This document shows positions 41,651 through 53,725 of a stretch of DNA of 64,000 nt, one piece after another. Within the stretch, counting starts at the first letter, position 1. Each line of letters opens with the position of its first letter. Position numbers and translations under genes: made by a program. The stretch is from Syngnathus acus (Eukaryota > Chordata > Actinopteri > Syngnathiformes > Syngnathidae), in NCBI RefSeq assembly GCF_901709675.1, contig NC_051094.1, positions 19,310,501-19,374,500 of the forward strand. The letters run 5' to 3'. Below the pieces are notes generated by a model that saw only the letters and a list, made by a program, of their open reading frames with translations, did not search any database and was not told the DNA's origin.

Positions 41651-42129
41651 ATAAATGATGTTGAGGTTTTGCAAGGTTTGTATTTTTACCATTTTTTCAG
41701 TAACAAACAATAATTGAACAAACTTCTATCCTTAACATCTGATTTCAAAGCTCGTAATCTATCATTTTTGAGTGTAGTATGTGATAATATGATGAGACAA
41801 ACGTTTGGTTTCTTTGACAACGCTTACATGCAGTCAATAAAATAATCCTTTTAACCCTCATGGCATACCGTAATTTTCGGACTATAAATCGCGGGTTTTT
41901 TCATAGTTTGGGTGGGGGGGGCGACTTATACTCAGGAGCGACTTATATATGTTTTTTTTTCCCAAAAATGTAAAAAAAAAAAAAAAAAAAGTGAAACCGC
42001 GATAAACGAACCGCAATGTAGCAAGGGATTACTGTAATTTGAATTTCAAGTGACGACAGCAGCGCGACATCGCGTCAGCAGCAGCTCCGTCGAGTCAATC
42101 GTTGTCCTTTATGTAAACAACCGCCGCGC

Positions 42130-42247
42130 TGCTGACGCGGCGTCGCGCTGCTGACTCGGCGTCGCGCTGCTGACGCGGCGTCGCGCTGCTGACGCGGCGT
42201 CGCGCTGCTGACGCGGCGTCGCGCTGCTGACGCGGCGTCGCGCTGCC
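42130..42247. repeat. 19-bp tandem repeat (CGTCGCGCTGCTGACGCGG)
   Basis: About six near-perfect units of CGTCGCGCTGCTGACGCGG. A related, less regular array follows at 42680-42840. The inverse of these words forms the core of the palindrome in other A copies. Confidence 0.88.
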
Positions 42248-43281
42248 TCGTCGTTATTCCACAGATCTACTATATAACTATATTGTAGCGTTAACAAAGT
42301 TCAAGGAAAGACGTGGGTTTGGTAAACGGCTCTTTATTTAACAAAACAAACTTACAGGCGTGTGGCGGCGTGGACTTCCAGCCACAGAGGTGGAAGAGAG
42401 ATCCATAGAATAGGACCGGGCGTGCGTAAAAGCCATGACCGAGCCCCATCCACCGTCCCCGGACAGCCACCCGGCCGAGCGCCGGCCCTCGACTTCCATC
42501 CACGGAGGTGAAAGACAGCTCGGTAGAGTAGGACCGGGCGTGCGTAAAAGCCTTGTCCGAGCCCCATCCACCGTCCCTGGACAGCCACCCGGCCGAGCGC
42601 CGGCCCCCGACATCAATCCACGGAAGTGAAAGAGAGCTCCGTCGAGTCAATCTTTGTCCTTTATGAAAACAACCGCCGCGCTGCTGACGCGGCGTCGCGC
42701 TGCTCACGCGGCGTCGCGCTGCTGACGCGGCGTCGCGGTCGCGCGTCAGCAGCGCGACGTCGCGGTCGCACGTCAGCAGCGCGACGCCGCGGTTGCGCGT
42801 CAGCAGCGCGACGTCGCGGTCGCGCGTCAGCAGCGCGACGCGGCGTTGTTTACATAAAGGACAAAGATTGACTCGACGGAGCTCTCTTTCACTTCCGTGG
42901 ATTGAAGTCGGGGGCCGGCGCTCGGCCGGGTGGCTGTCCAGGGACGGTGGATGGGGCTCGGACATGGCTTTTACGCACGCCCGGTCTTATTCTATGGATT
43001 TTTTTTCCACCTCCGTGGCTGGAAGTCCACGCCGCCACACGCCTGTAAGTTTGTTTTGTTAAATAAAGAGCCGTTTACCAAACCCACGTCTTTCCTTGAA
43101 CTTTGTTAACGCTACAATATAGTTATATAGTAGATCTGTGGAATAACGACGAGGCTGACGTCAGGGCGCACGCGCGGCGTTGTTGACAAAGGACGAGGAA
43201 TTTGATCGATGGATTTAATGATTTAGAGTGCACAGATGGTTTGATAACATTATTGCTTATATAATAGTTATTTGATATATA

Positions 43282-44223
43282 CCGTTTTTTTCCGTGTATA
43301 ATACGCAAAATTTAACTAATTTATTGTCCTAAAATCTGGGGTGCGCATTATACATGGGTACAATTTTTTTTAAATTTTTTAAAAAAAAATGTTTTATTTT
43401 TATTTATTTTTTTTATTTTTTTTTAAGAAAATCATGGTACTGGTACGAGTATTGATTTATGTATTGTTCTCTTCTTGTCATGTTGTGAAAGAATGTGGGT
43501 TGAATAAATACCGAAAGAACAATAGTGTGTTTGTACTGTGCTCTGGTCATTTCGTCAAAGAAGGGATAATAGTCCTCTTCTCTTCTTGACTGACAATGAA
43601 TGTGATAGCTTAATACAATCAGCAAATAACAAAATGCGTATTACAGGTAATATTTTATTTCACAACACTTTGCCTTGTTCCTTTCGTCTCTGCTGTTCAC
43701 TTCAAACACGCTCCATACGAACGCAATGCTCTCGTATCAGACGCTTGCTCGATCACCTGCTCGTTTGCTGTCACAATGTACCCTACACAAATCCGAAACA
43801 TTTGTTGCGGCTCCGAGTCACGACGAGGGGCAAGTTTTGGTTTCCAAGGGTGTTATTATTCCTCTTCAACGTCTCTCCCATACAGAGCCGCCTTTTTCAC
43901 ATGTCCGCACGTCACTTTCCTCTCTTTTCATCTGATCGCGGTGGTGCCTTTATGGGCAGTCGGAGAAATCAACGCCAACAAAAAAAATACATCCAGCCTA
44001 GTTAAGACCATACCAAAGACTATAAAAATGGGACCCATTGCCTCCCTGCGTGTGTGACGATCATTGGGACTTAAAAAAAAAAAAGAAAAAAAAAAAAAAT
44101 TTAAAAAAAAAAAAAAAAATTGGGTGCGTATTATACATGGGTACAGGCTTTTTTCCAGCATCAACATGCCATTGTTAGGGTGCGTATTATACATGGGGGC
44201 GTATTATACACGGAAAAAAACGG
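43282..44223 (+). mobile_element. Element B, copy 3, inserted in element A
   Basis: 942 bp, same termini and SINE remnant as the other two copies, with a replaced or shortened segment at about 43437-43500. Element A reads GATATATAATTTATATATCG elsewhere; here TA is duplicated at 43280-43281 and 44224-44225. Confidence 0.88.
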
Positions 44224-44637
44224 TAATTTATATATTGTTATATGGGCCTGTGGAATATTTTGACCGCCATCAGCTGCGCGCACCCGGCCGGCATTGTTGA
44301 CATAAAGGACGATCGATTGATTTAATGAATTGGAGTGACACAGATGGTTTTATAAACGTGTTATTTATGTAATAGTTTTTTGAATAACTCTGAATTTTAC
44401 GTGAGGGCCGTTCTCAGCTCTTAGTTTGTGTTTATGTCACGTTAGCATACCTATTGTTTAGCCTGTTGTTGCTCGTTCATGACTGTTCTTGGTGTTGGAT
44501 TTTGTCGAATAAATTGCCCCCCAAAATGCGACTTATACTCCGGAGCGACTTATGTATGTTTTTTTTCACTTTTTTGGGCATTTTATGGCTGGTGCGACTT
44601 CTACTCCGGTGCGACTTATAGTCCGAAAATTACGGTA

Positions 44638-46281
44638 CATGGTTCCTTTCATAACTCTTTGAGGTTTTTCTGCTGTTCCATTATAGTTTGTCCCAGTTTT
44701 TTTTATCTTTAATGCTCGCTATGCTAATAGTAATTACCAGGAGGTTGACCTCTCACTTTAACCATTTAATGTATGCCAGAAAGATTCAGACACAACTGTG
44801 GAGCCTTCTCTGCAAGATTGCGGAAGGTCTAACAGCCACCTCCAGAATCCCTACTCTTACGTTGTTAGAAAACTGTAACGTATAGAATGCTAGGGCCTTC
44901 CGCCTTACATCAACCATTGATAATCACCTGTGTCGAACTTCTTTAACGCGTGTTTGTTTTTCTTCTAAGAACAAAGATATCCACACAAATCAGACTCACA
45001 CCAGATTAGTTAAATTTCAACCGATCATATTAAGTCTGCGTTCAGGAGAATGCAGTACGGCACTGGGCGTTCTCCCCGAGACATGGAAGAACCGCACCCC
45101 TCCAAACAACCTCCAACAAATTTTTATACACATCACTTGGTTTCGTAACAAGAGGTGGAGACTATTAGTCTTGTCCTCTTGCGGATCTCAAAGTCAAGTT
45201 CTCCCCTCACCCAAATGGGCTGCTACATCTTGTCCAATCCTTGTTTGAATATTTTGAAAGTCCAGTTACGTCTGGTCCCATCCTTGGCAGCCCTTGGACC
45301 TTTGCTGACATCAATTCGTGTAGCCAATCTCATTTGTTCATCTCCTCGGTCCTGGTGAACTTTCTTGTGCGACGATGAACTATTGTTTTGTTGCTATGTT
45401 ATCATTTTTCCATGCCAATGGCATCTGTCCCCATTTCCATTCTCCATGCTTCAGAATAACACATTATTCATTATCAAACCATCTTGCAAGTTTTTACTGC
45501 TGGTGTCTAATCTTTACACATGCGCCATGTGTGTATATGCATACTTCTGAATACTTAATAGTTACTTAGTTAAACTGATCACTGTTTGACCTATATGAAT
45601 TTAAGATAAATTGGAAATTTTTTTTAATCCAGATCTTCAACGTCTAATTCACATCGGGTGCAAAACGGCTACAGTGTGTTTTTTTTCCGGAACGCCGCAA
45701 GGAAGAGAAAGTATTGGAGTCAACGAGTCAATTCACAGTGACTGCGGAACCTCGTTGGCTAGAATTTTATCTGGAGGACGCATGCATACTATTTTCATGA
45801 AGCTGAAGAAATTACACGGCTCAGACAGGAAATCGGGCGTCAAAGAACGAGGTTGATCGGGTATATTTCAAAATAAAACCATTTCTGTGAACTCTTTTTT
45901 TTTTCCACATATCTACAACCTACAGTCCTAACGTTTCAGCTAAGTGCATAGCTTGGCATGAATTGGACAATTAAAATACAAAAAAAACGAGCTCAAAATA
46001 AATTATACATGACAAAATAACACTATATAAACACAAAACATACTTGTAGAAGAGCCAAAGCCTTGGAAATAATGTTCCAAAAGTGTATCAATGAACAAAA
46101 GGATGGCTTTTGTTTACCAATTTTCACTGTTATTGCGTGAACTCAACTCAGTACAAAAAATATAACATGCACATGAAAAGTAAGTAAGGTCTTGATTTAA
46201 CATCACTGGCATGTCAAGACGCCTCGCTCACCGGGTGGCCTGGTAGGGCGGGTGGCCTGGTTTTTGAATAATTTCACATAG
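44638..46281. other. Unassigned DNA without a recognised gene
   Basis: Mixed composition with no long frame and no clear repeat. Short frames, such as 45611-45856 reading CKTATVCFFSGTPQGRESIG, have no domain or splice context that would support a gene. Confidence 0.45.
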
Positions 46282-46357
46282 AAGTCGCTCCTGAGTATAA
46301 GTCGCCCCCCACCCAAACAATGGAAAAAAACAGCGACTTATAGGCCGAAAAATACGG
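46282..46357. mobile_element. Element A terminal fragment
   Basis: GAAGTCGCTCCTGAGTATAA through GCGACTTATAGGCCGAAAAA and TACGG is the left-end sequence of element A, inverted. Only 76 bp remain. Confidence 0.75.
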
Positions 46358-46498
46358 TAGATGTAATATGTACTTTGCGCGGGAAAGCATTTTTATTACT
46401 TTTCACACGTCCCGCAAATTGAGACATTGTCCCGCATTGTTTGTGACAGTCAGTTATAATCTGGCATTTATCAAATAGGGGGCGGTGCGGGCTGTTCG

Positions 46499-46910
46499 AT
46501 CATAGAATAGAATAGAACGCCCTTAATTGTCATTTTACACCTTAGTTGTACAACGAAATTTAGATAGCTGCTCCCTTCCAAGTGCAAACATACAAAATTT
46601 AAAAAAGTATAAAAGGAAGTCTGAGAATAAAAGCGAAAGATCTTATTTACAGTATAGCTATTAGTGTAAGAAAGAAGGTTAAAAAATCTTATTTACAGTT
46701 TGTTCAATGTGGGTATATGTATTAACATGAATGAGGTTTGTACAGAAAGTAAATAATAAATAGTAAATGGTTATTGCACGTAGTTTTTAAAGCAGTGTCG
46801 GTGTTGTATTATAGCTGGTGTTGTTTTCTCTCAGAGTTCAGAGCGGTGATGGCTCTTGGGAATAAACTGTTTTTCAGTCTGGTAGTCCTTGTTCGAATGC
46901 CTCTGTAGCG
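46499..46910 (-). mobile_element. Rex1-type LINE 3' fragment
   Basis: It begins with inverted TATTC repeats (ATAGAATAGAATAGAA) and AATTGTCATTTTACACC. It continues with CTCTTGGGAATAAACTG and TTTCAGTCTGGTAGTCC, the inverse of the end of a Rex1-like coding region. It differs from the TAAGTC-tailed family above. Confidence 0.65.
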
Positions 46911-47123
46911 CCATTGCCTCCCTGCTTGGCACTCAGCATTAAGGGTTGAAATTGGGGGTTAGATAACCAAATGATTCCCTAGCGCGGCACCGCTGCTCAC
47001 TGCTCCCCTCTCCCCCAGGGGATGGATCAAAATCACATGGGGATGGGTTAAATGCAGAGGACAAATTTCACCACACCCAGATGTGTGTGTGACGATGATC
47101 ATTGGGACTTTAACTTTAACTTT
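46911..47123 (+). mobile_element. SINE, 5'-truncated
   Basis: It starts at CCATTGCCTCCCTGCTTGGC, lacking the tRNA-like head, and ends GATCATTGGGACTTTAACTT. The truncation lies near the break seen in the SINE remnant inside element B. Confidence 0.8.
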
Positions 47124-47290
47124 CTGGTTGGCAGCTGCCAAGGAGTTCCCCATGCTGGCCCACAAAGCTATTTTGACATTGCTCCCATTTTCCACAACAT
47201 ATCTGTGTGAGGTGAGCTTTTCAAGCCTGACTGCTGTAAAAACTAAAAACAGAGAAAGACTTAGAGCTGTGGAGGAAGAGCTAGGAAGTT
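47124..47290 (+). pseudogene. hAT transposase C-terminal fragment
   Basis: The reading [20 protein letters not shown], then [20 protein letters not shown] and KTKNRERL, is the C-terminal dimerisation region of ZBED5/SCAND3-like hAT transposases. It stops at the junction with the Tc1-like element; the last residues of the open frame (SSLFL) are read from that element's end. No upstream catalytic part. Confidence 0.75.
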
Positions 47291-48842
47291 CTTTATTTCT
47301 GTAGTGCAACTAAAAAAACAAAAATGTCATACATTCTGGATTTATTACAAATCAACTGAAATATTGCAAGCCTTTTATTATTTTAATATTGCTGATTATG
47401 GCATACAGCTTAAAAAAACTCAAATATCCTATCTCAAAATATTAGAATATCATGAAAAAGTATACTAGTAGGGTATTCAACTAATCACTTGAATCATCTA
47501 ATTAACTCGAAACACCTGCAAGGGTTTCCTGAGCCTTGAAAAACACTCAGCTTCGTTCAGTAAACTAAATCACAAGTATGGGGAAGACCTGACTGCTGTC
47601 CAGAGGACCATCATTGACACCCTAAATCAGGAGGGTAAGACACAAAAATAAATTTCTCAAAGAGCAAGCTGTTCACAGAGTGCAGTTTCAAAGCACATCC
47701 ACAAAAAGTCTGTTGGAAGGGGGAAATGTGGCAGGAAACGCTGCACACCCAAGAGAGATGACTGCAGCCTTAACAGCATTGTGAAGAAGAGTCGCTTCCA
47801 GAATTTGGGGGAGCTTCAAAGACAGTGGACTGAAGCTGGAGTCCAGGTATCAAAAGCCACTGTTCACAGACGTGTCCAGGAAATGGCCTACAATAGCCGT
47901 ATTCCCATGGTCAAGCCACTTCTGAACTCAAGACAACGGAAGAAGCGTCTGACTTGAGCTAAGGAAAAGAAGCACTGGACAGTTGCAGAGTGGTCCAAAG
48001 TCCTCTTTTCAGACGAAAGCAAGTTTTGTATTTCATTTGGAAGTCAAGGCGCCAGAGTCTGGAGAAAAGCTGGAGAGGAGCAAAATCCAAGTTGCTTGAA
48101 ATCCAGTGTGAAGTTCCCACAGTCAGCGATGGTTTGGGGAGCCATGTCAGCTGCTGGTGTTGGTCCGCTGTGTTTCATCAAGTCCAGAGTAAATGCAGAT
48201 TTTAGAGGACTACATGCTTCCGTCTGCTGAAAAGCTCTATGGAGATGATGATTTCATTTTCCAGCATGATCTGGCACCTGCCCACAGTGCCAAAACCACC
48301 AGTAAATGGTGTACTGACCATGGCATTACTGTCCTCGATTGGCCTGCCAATTCCCCTGACCTGAACCCCATAAGAGAATTTGTGGGGTATTGTGAAGAAG
48401 AAGCTGAAAGACACCAGACCCAACAATGCAAATGAGCTCAAGGGAGCTATTGAAGCATCCTGGGCATCCATAACACCTCAGCAATGCCACAGGCTGATTG
48501 CCTCCATGCCACGCTGCATTGGTTGCAGTAATCCGTGCAAAGGGATTCCCAACCAAGTACTGAGTGCATTAATGGACATTTTCAAATGTTTGATCTTGTT
48601 TTGCTGTTTTAAATCTTTTTTTTTTTACTTGGTCTGAGGAAATATTCTAATATTTTGAGATAGGATGTTTGAGTTTTCTTAAGCTGTATGCCATAATCAG
48701 CAATATTAAAATAATAAAAAGCTTGCAATATTTCAGTTGATTTGTAATGAATCCAGAATGTATGACATTTTTGGTTTTTCAATTGCATTGCAGAAAATAA
48801 AGAACTTTATCACAATATTCAAATTTTCTGAGACAGTCCTGT
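47291..48842 (+). mobile_element. Tc1/mariner-type transposon with long inverted ends
   Basis: 47291-47450 (GTCATACATTCTGGATTTAT, GATTATGGCATACAGCTTAA, CTATCTCAAAATATTAG) is repeated inverted at 48640-48830. The right end continues to CAGTCCTGTA near 48842. The left end stops earlier, at the hAT fragment, so it is truncated. A broken transposase lies between. Confidence 0.85.
47578..48590 (+). pseudogene. Tc1-like DD34E transposase, broken
   Basis: The protein cuts and pastes the element at TA sites. The N-terminal helix-turn-helix region is seen in GCSQSAVSKHIHKKSVG and FQNLGELQRQWTEAGV. The catalytic parts are LFSDESKF (first Asp, near 48010), FIFQHDLAPAHSA (second Asp, near 48263) and DWPANSPDLNPI. 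An extra A near 48372 (CCATAAGAGAATTT) shifts the frame right before the third acidic residue and the NLWG block. Further stops are seen at 47650 (TAA) and 47956 (TGA), and frame changes near 48210. It is inactive. Confidence 0.82.
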
Positions 48843-48858
48843 ATATGTAGCTAAAGTA

Positions 48859-49065
48859 TAGATACTGTAAATATGTTTTTAGAACTCTTTTGATATAACA
48901 ACCTTTTTATAACAAGGTACAAGTGTACATACTGTAAATATGTTTTTAGAACTCTTTTATTATTATAACATTTTTTTTATAACAAGGTACAATACTGCAA
49001 ATATGTTTTTAGGACTCTTATTATAACAATTGTTTTATAAAAAGGTACAAATGTACGTACTGCAA
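48859..49065. repeat. Tandem repeat, about 67-bp unit, three copies
   Basis: Units start ATACTGTAAATATGTTTTTA, contain GAACTCTTTTATTAT-type and TATAACAAGGTAC words, and diverge at the third copy. Confidence 0.75.
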
Positions 49066-49293
49066 TTGTGTGGACACTCCTTGCCTTCTGCTGGCGTGTG
49101 GGCAACTTATGTGCCATAATTCCTCAATTTAGAAGGTTTATTTTGAATTTGTGAATTTTCTTTACAATTTTTTTTTTGAAAGAAATCCGCGATGTATTGA
49201 AGCCGCGATAATTGAACCGTGATGTAGCGAGGGATTATTGTATATTCATGTTCATAAACTTGAATACTTGCACGTTATATGAATTGTGTATAT

Positions 49294-49619
49294 CACAGGT
49301 GTCAAACTCAAGGCCAGTGGGCAAGATATGGCCCGCCACATCATTTTATTTGGCCCGCGAAGACAAATTGTGCATCAAATTCGTGTATCATTACTAGAAT
49401 TGCAAATTGTCTTCACTTTTAATATCTTTTTTTGTAAATATTTGACCAGTTTTTACTCGTCTGATTTGAAAACGAGTTATTTGTCAGTTTGTTTTGTAGC
49501 TTTTACTGTATATAATATGAGGTGCTCATGCATTTATTTGGGTTGACCGTCATAATGGCCCTCCGAAATCAGCTATGACTACAATGCGGCCCGCAAGAAA
49601 AATGAGTTTGACACCCCTG
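49294..49619. mobile_element. hAT MITE (Charlie-like) with 8-bp target duplication
   Basis: It starts CACAGGTGTCAAACTCAAGG, ends ATGAGTTTGACACCCCTG, and is flanked by GTGTATAT (49286-49293 and 49620-49627). GGCCCGC words lie near both ends. 326 bp, no coding part. Confidence 0.9.
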
Positions 49620-50970
49620 GTGTATATGAATATATGAACATATGAACTTTAATCAATGCAGTTTATGTGCATTTTTATTTTGGCTGACAGGGACATTTTG
49701 AGTCTATATCCAAAGTACTTTATGCAGGATTAGTATCAAAGTCAACATTTTGGTATTCTGACAAGACTATTTGATACTCTCTCACTGCCAAAATATTACT
49801 ACCGTAATTTTCGGACTATAAGTCGCTCCGGAGTACAAGTCGCATCAGCCATAAAATGCCCATAAAAGTGAAAAAAAACATATATAAGTCGCTCCGGAGT
49901 ATAAGTCGCATTTTGGAGGGCAATTTATTCGACAAAATCCAACACCAAGAACAGTCATGAACGAGCAACAACAGGCTAAACAATAGGTATGCTAACGTGG
50001 CATAAACACAAACGAAGAGCTGAGAACGGCCCTGATGTAAAATTCAGAGTTATTCAAAAAACTATTACATAAATAACACGTTAATAAAACCATCTGTGTC
50101 ACTCCAATTCATTAAATCCATCGATCGACGTTTGTCAACAATGCGTGCGCGCCGCTGACGGCGCTTGCACTTCAAAATATTCCACAGGCCCATATAACGA
50201 TATATAAATTATATATCAAATAACTATTATATAAGCAATAATGTTATCAAACCATCTGTGTCACTCCAAATCATTAAATCCATCGATCGTCCTTTGTCAA
50301 CAATGGGTGCGCGCAGCTGACGGCGCTTGCACTTCAAAATATTCCACAGGCCCATATAACGATATATAAATTAGATATCAAATAACTATTATATAAGCAA
50401 TAGTATTATCAAACCATCTGTGCACTCTAAATCATTAAATCCATCGATCAAATTCCTCGTCCTTTGTCAACAACGCCGCGCGTGAGCCCTGACGTCAGCC
50501 TCGTCGTTATTCCACAGATCTAGTATATACGTAACTATATTGTAGCGTTAACAAAGTACAAGGAAAGACGTGGGTTTGGTAAACGGCTCTTTATTTAACA
50601 GAACAAACTTCCAGGCGTGTGGCGGCGTGGACTTCCAGCCACAGAGGTGGAAGAGAGATCCATAGAATAGGACCGGGCGTGCGTAAAAGCCATGACCGAG
50701 CCCCATCCACCGTCCCCGGACAGCCACCCGGCCGAGTGCCGGCCCTCGACTTCCATCCACGGAGGTGAAAGAGAGCTCCCTAGAGTAGGACCGGGCGTGC
50801 GTGAAAGCCATGTCCTAGCCCCATCCACCGTCCCTGGACAGCCACCCGGGCGAGCGCCGGCCCCCGACTTCAATCCACGGAGGTGAAAGAGAGCTCCTTA
50901 GAGTAGGACCGGGCGTGGGTAAAAGCCATAATAGTTTTTCAAACCTTTTGTGTCACTCCAAATCCTTAAC

Positions 50971-51700
50971 TGGTCATTGATTTTAGGAGGAAAAATAAAA
51001 CGGACATTCCACCACTCATCATCGACGGGGTCTGTGTGAAGAGGGTGTCCTCCTTCCGCTACCTGGGAGGCCACATCGAGGAGGACTTCACCTGGGGCAT
51101 GAACACCTCTGAGCTGCTTAAAAAGGCCCAACAGAGACTCTACTTTTTAAGGGTGCTGAGGAGGCACAGCATTACACGGAGACTGCTGGTGTCCTTCTAT
51201 CGCTGCTCCATAGAAAGCACTTTAACGTACTGTATATGTGTTTGGTACTCCAGCTGCACTGCTGCTCAGAGGAAAAAGCTCCAAGGGGTCATCAACACAG
51301 CACAGAAGATCATTGGCTGCCCTCTCCCCACACTGGAAGACCTACACAGAACCCGCTGTCTCAAAAAAACACAGAACATTCTGAAGGACACTTCCCACCC
51401 TGGCCACTCCCTTTTCGAACTGTTGCCATCAGGCAGACGCTACAGATTAATTAGGTCGAGGACTAGCAGATTCGCCAACAGTTTTTACCCTACAGCGGTA
51501 GTCACATTGAATGCAGCTAAACGTAAATGATTATGTCTGTGTATGTTCTTCTGTGGGTTTTTATCTTGTTTTTTTTATCTTTTTATTCTTTTTATTCTAT
51601 ATATTTTTTTATCGCATGCGCGGATCGGTTGGCACTTTTTAAATTTCGTTGTACATGTGACAATGACAATAAAGATCTATTCTATTCTATTCTATTCTAA
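50971..51700 (+). mobile_element. Rex1-like LINE, 5'-truncated, inserted in element A
   Basis: It starts inside the reverse transcriptase (LVIDFRRKNKTDIPPLIID) and ends with CAATGACAATAAAG and repeated ATTCT. AAATCCTT-type words of element A lie on both sides. Short 5'-truncated copies like this are typical of target-primed reverse transcription. Confidence 0.85.
51036..51530 (+). pseudogene. Rex1-like reverse transcriptase C-terminal region, truncated copy
   Basis: The reading KRVSSFRYLGGHIEEDFTWG and LLKKAQQRLYFLRVLRRHSI, then LTYCICVWYSSCTAAQRKKL and LFELLPSGRRYRLIRSRTSR, is the C-terminal quarter of a LINE polyprotein, open to its natural stop. The first part, including catalytic FADD, is absent, so it cannot function alone. 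The frame actually opens upstream at 50972; Met at 51036 is only the first Met. Confidence 0.8.
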
Positions 51701-52150
51701 ATCCTTCAAACTCTTCGTCCGCCGTGTCACTTAGAAACAAAGCCGCTAATGATGCCCGTAGTACATGGGGTCCTTCGTCATCTTCGTCATCCCGTGATCA
51801 ATCTTTGTCCTTTATGTAAACAACCGCCGCGCTGCTGACGTCGCGCTGCTGACGTCGCACTGCTGACGTCGCGCTGCTGACGTCACTTGAAATTCAAATT
51901 ACAGTAATCCCTTGCTACATCGCGGTTCGTTTATCGCGGTTTCACTTTTTTTTTTTTTTGGAACATTTTTGAAAAAAAACATATAAGTCGCTCCTTATTA
52001 TAAGTCGCCCCCCCACCCAAACTATGAAAAAAAACGCGACTTATAGTCCGAAAATTACGGTATATCATATTGTTAGTAACTCTGTGATTACCACTTCAAC
52101 TTTCACAATAGTGTAATCTTTGTTCTTATTGTATCCATCTGTTGTCCACA

Positions 52151-52327
52151 GTAACACGCAACAATGCCACAGCCCAGGATTTTGCTGGTGGTAACCGGGG
52201 ATGATTTTGGTTATTGTCCCAAGAGGAATCAGGGGATTGTCGACTGCTTCAAGGCTGGAGGCATTTCCTCTGTGTCACTGCTGGTTAATGCATCTGCTGC
52301 CAAAGATGCAGCAGATTTGGCCAAAAG
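52151..52327 (+). CDS. ydjc: YdjC-type carbohydrate deacetylase, first coding exon
   Basis: A pyrimidine-rich acceptor (CATCTGTTGTCCACAG) ends at 52150 and a GT donor follows AAAAG at 52327. Translation from ATG at 52164 gives [20 protein letters not shown], then [20 protein letters not shown] and [13 protein letters not shown]. The TGDDFG block with two Asp residues is the metal-binding/catalytic start of YdjC family chitooligosaccharide (carbohydrate) deacetylases, which remove acetyl groups from N-acetylated sugars. The exon ends where the vertebrate gene has its first coding exon border. The next exons are not visible up to 64000, so the intron is either very long and transposon-filled or the gene is broken. 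A 13-base untranslated stretch before the ATG implies a further upstream non-coding exon. Confidence 0.85.
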
Positions 52328-52959
52328 GTAATTTGACAGCTGCTGTAGCACCTTGGAGTTTTTTACTTAAATTATCATTAGACCTGTTTCACACCTAAAG
52401 CTCGATTTTACGCAGACTTTGGGGTCTAGAATTTGGGTATCGCGAAAGCACGTTGTATAGAAAGTGTTGTTTTTTTAGAGGCATGTTTTTAGGCAGCCTT
52501 TGTTACTATAATATAAGTCAGGCAGCCGAAGGGGTTTGTTTGCTGTCCATCACTGTGAGTTCTTCACACACATCAAAGCCTGTTAACATTTTATGAAAAG
52601 ATAAGCAATATGCAGATGACAATATCAGGTGGATTGAGTAAGTCATTTTGATGCTATGTGAATTGGATAGAAGAGAGAATAAAGCAGCCACTACTGTGTC
52701 TGGTCATGCTCTCTGACTTGTGAGTGACTATGTGGATGAGGTGCTTCCACGAACTTCCCACTTTCCGGATCAAAAACAATCCTAGCTATCGCTCACTGTA
52801 ATAAAGCAGTCATAAAGCTCAAACAGCCGAACTACTTCTTATCAAACGCCTTTCAATTGGTCACAGAAATCCATCAATCACTAACGCTAAGGTTTGCACT
52901 CATGTAGCTTCGTACGGTCCTGACGTCATTCATTTAAAAATCCTTGAAACTGTATTTAC
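52328..52959. other. Intron-like DNA after the ydjc exon
   Basis: Unique-looking, AT-rich, without repeat or frame of note. It lies between the donor at 52328 and a hAT derivative. Confidence 0.55.
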
Positions 52960-53725
52960 TAGGGGTGTAACGATTCATCGATACACATCGATTCATCGAT
53001 ATAATGCTCTACGATTTATTGGCATCGATGCTAAACGTAAACATCGATTTATATCGCCGTTTTTGACCTCGGACATTAGACGCGACTTTATTTTGAAATC
53101 CAGTTCATTGTTGCTTGCTTCCTCTTTCCCGGAGCAGTACGCGGCGTGTTGTGTTGTGAGCAGAGCAGGCACGTGAAAGGGGAGCCGACAACTACGCGGC
53201 TCCTGGGCTGGTGCTATGGCTAGTGTCCAAGAAGACGAGGAAATTCGCTCCCCTTTGGGCTTCAAGTCATTCGTTTGGAAGCACTTTGGATTCCAAAGAA
53301 AAGATGGCTCAACGGACAATTAAAATTATTGTAAATAAATAGTTCAGTAATGCACTTTAAAGTTAATGGTATTACAAAAAAAGAAAGAATATTCATTTTT
53401 CTTTACTTATATGAGAAAAAATATAGGAATTTGATAAAGTTCAGTGTTAAAATAAGCACTTTGTATACTACAATACTCTTGTAATTTCCTAAATAAAGAG
53501 TTTGCAGTACCTTGTTGATTTTGCGTATGAATTGTTATAAATCAGGATATTGTTCTATATTTTTTATTTAAAAAATAAAAATAAAAATATCGATCGTGGA
53601 GCACTATATCGTGATGTATCGTGAATGAATCACAGCAGGCTTTAAGATATCGGCAAATATCGTATCGTGATTCTTTGTATCGATATGATATTGTATCGTG
53701 ACAAAACCCGCGATTTACACCCCTA
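52960..53725 (+). mobile_element. hAT (ZBED-like) deletion derivative with exact 8-bp target duplication
   Basis: It is flanked by GTATTTAC at 52952-52959 and 53726-53733. Ends are TAGGGGTGTAACGATTCATC and GCGATTTACACCCCTA. Many ATCGAT/ATCGTA words lie near both ends. A short plus-strand start (53217, MASVQEDEEIRSPLGFKSFV, then WKHFGFQRKDGSTDN) matches the beginning of a BED-finger transposase; the rest is deleted. It lies in the putative ydjc intron. Confidence 0.9.

Larger units (their letters stand above)
41868..44635 (+). mobile_element. Element A, copy 4, with internal inversion and nested element B
   Basis: It has standard termini with TA at 41866-41867 and 44636-44637. The internal part 42080-42650 runs in reverse relative to copy 1: AACAAAGTTCAAGGAAAGAC and the minisatellite are inverted. 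42840-43280 runs forward, so the element contains a large inverted duplication. Element B lies at 43282-44223. Confidence 0.85.
49802..52060 (-). mobile_element. Element A, copy 5, reverse orientation
   Basis: It is bounded by A termini and TA at 49800-49801 and 52061-52062. It has a tandem duplication of about 175 bp near its start (TATTCCACAGGCCCATATAA occurs at about 50180 and 50340). A 5'-truncated Rex1-like LINE lies at 50971-51700. The variant block of copy 2 is present. Confidence 0.85.

Noticed and set aside
42130-42247. Regular short repeats that might suggest a CRISPR array
   Set aside because: They are contiguous 19-bp tandem units without spacers, in vertebrate DNA.
45611-45856. 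An 81-codon plus-strand frame as a host exon
   Set aside because: No family resemblance and no convincing splice borders.
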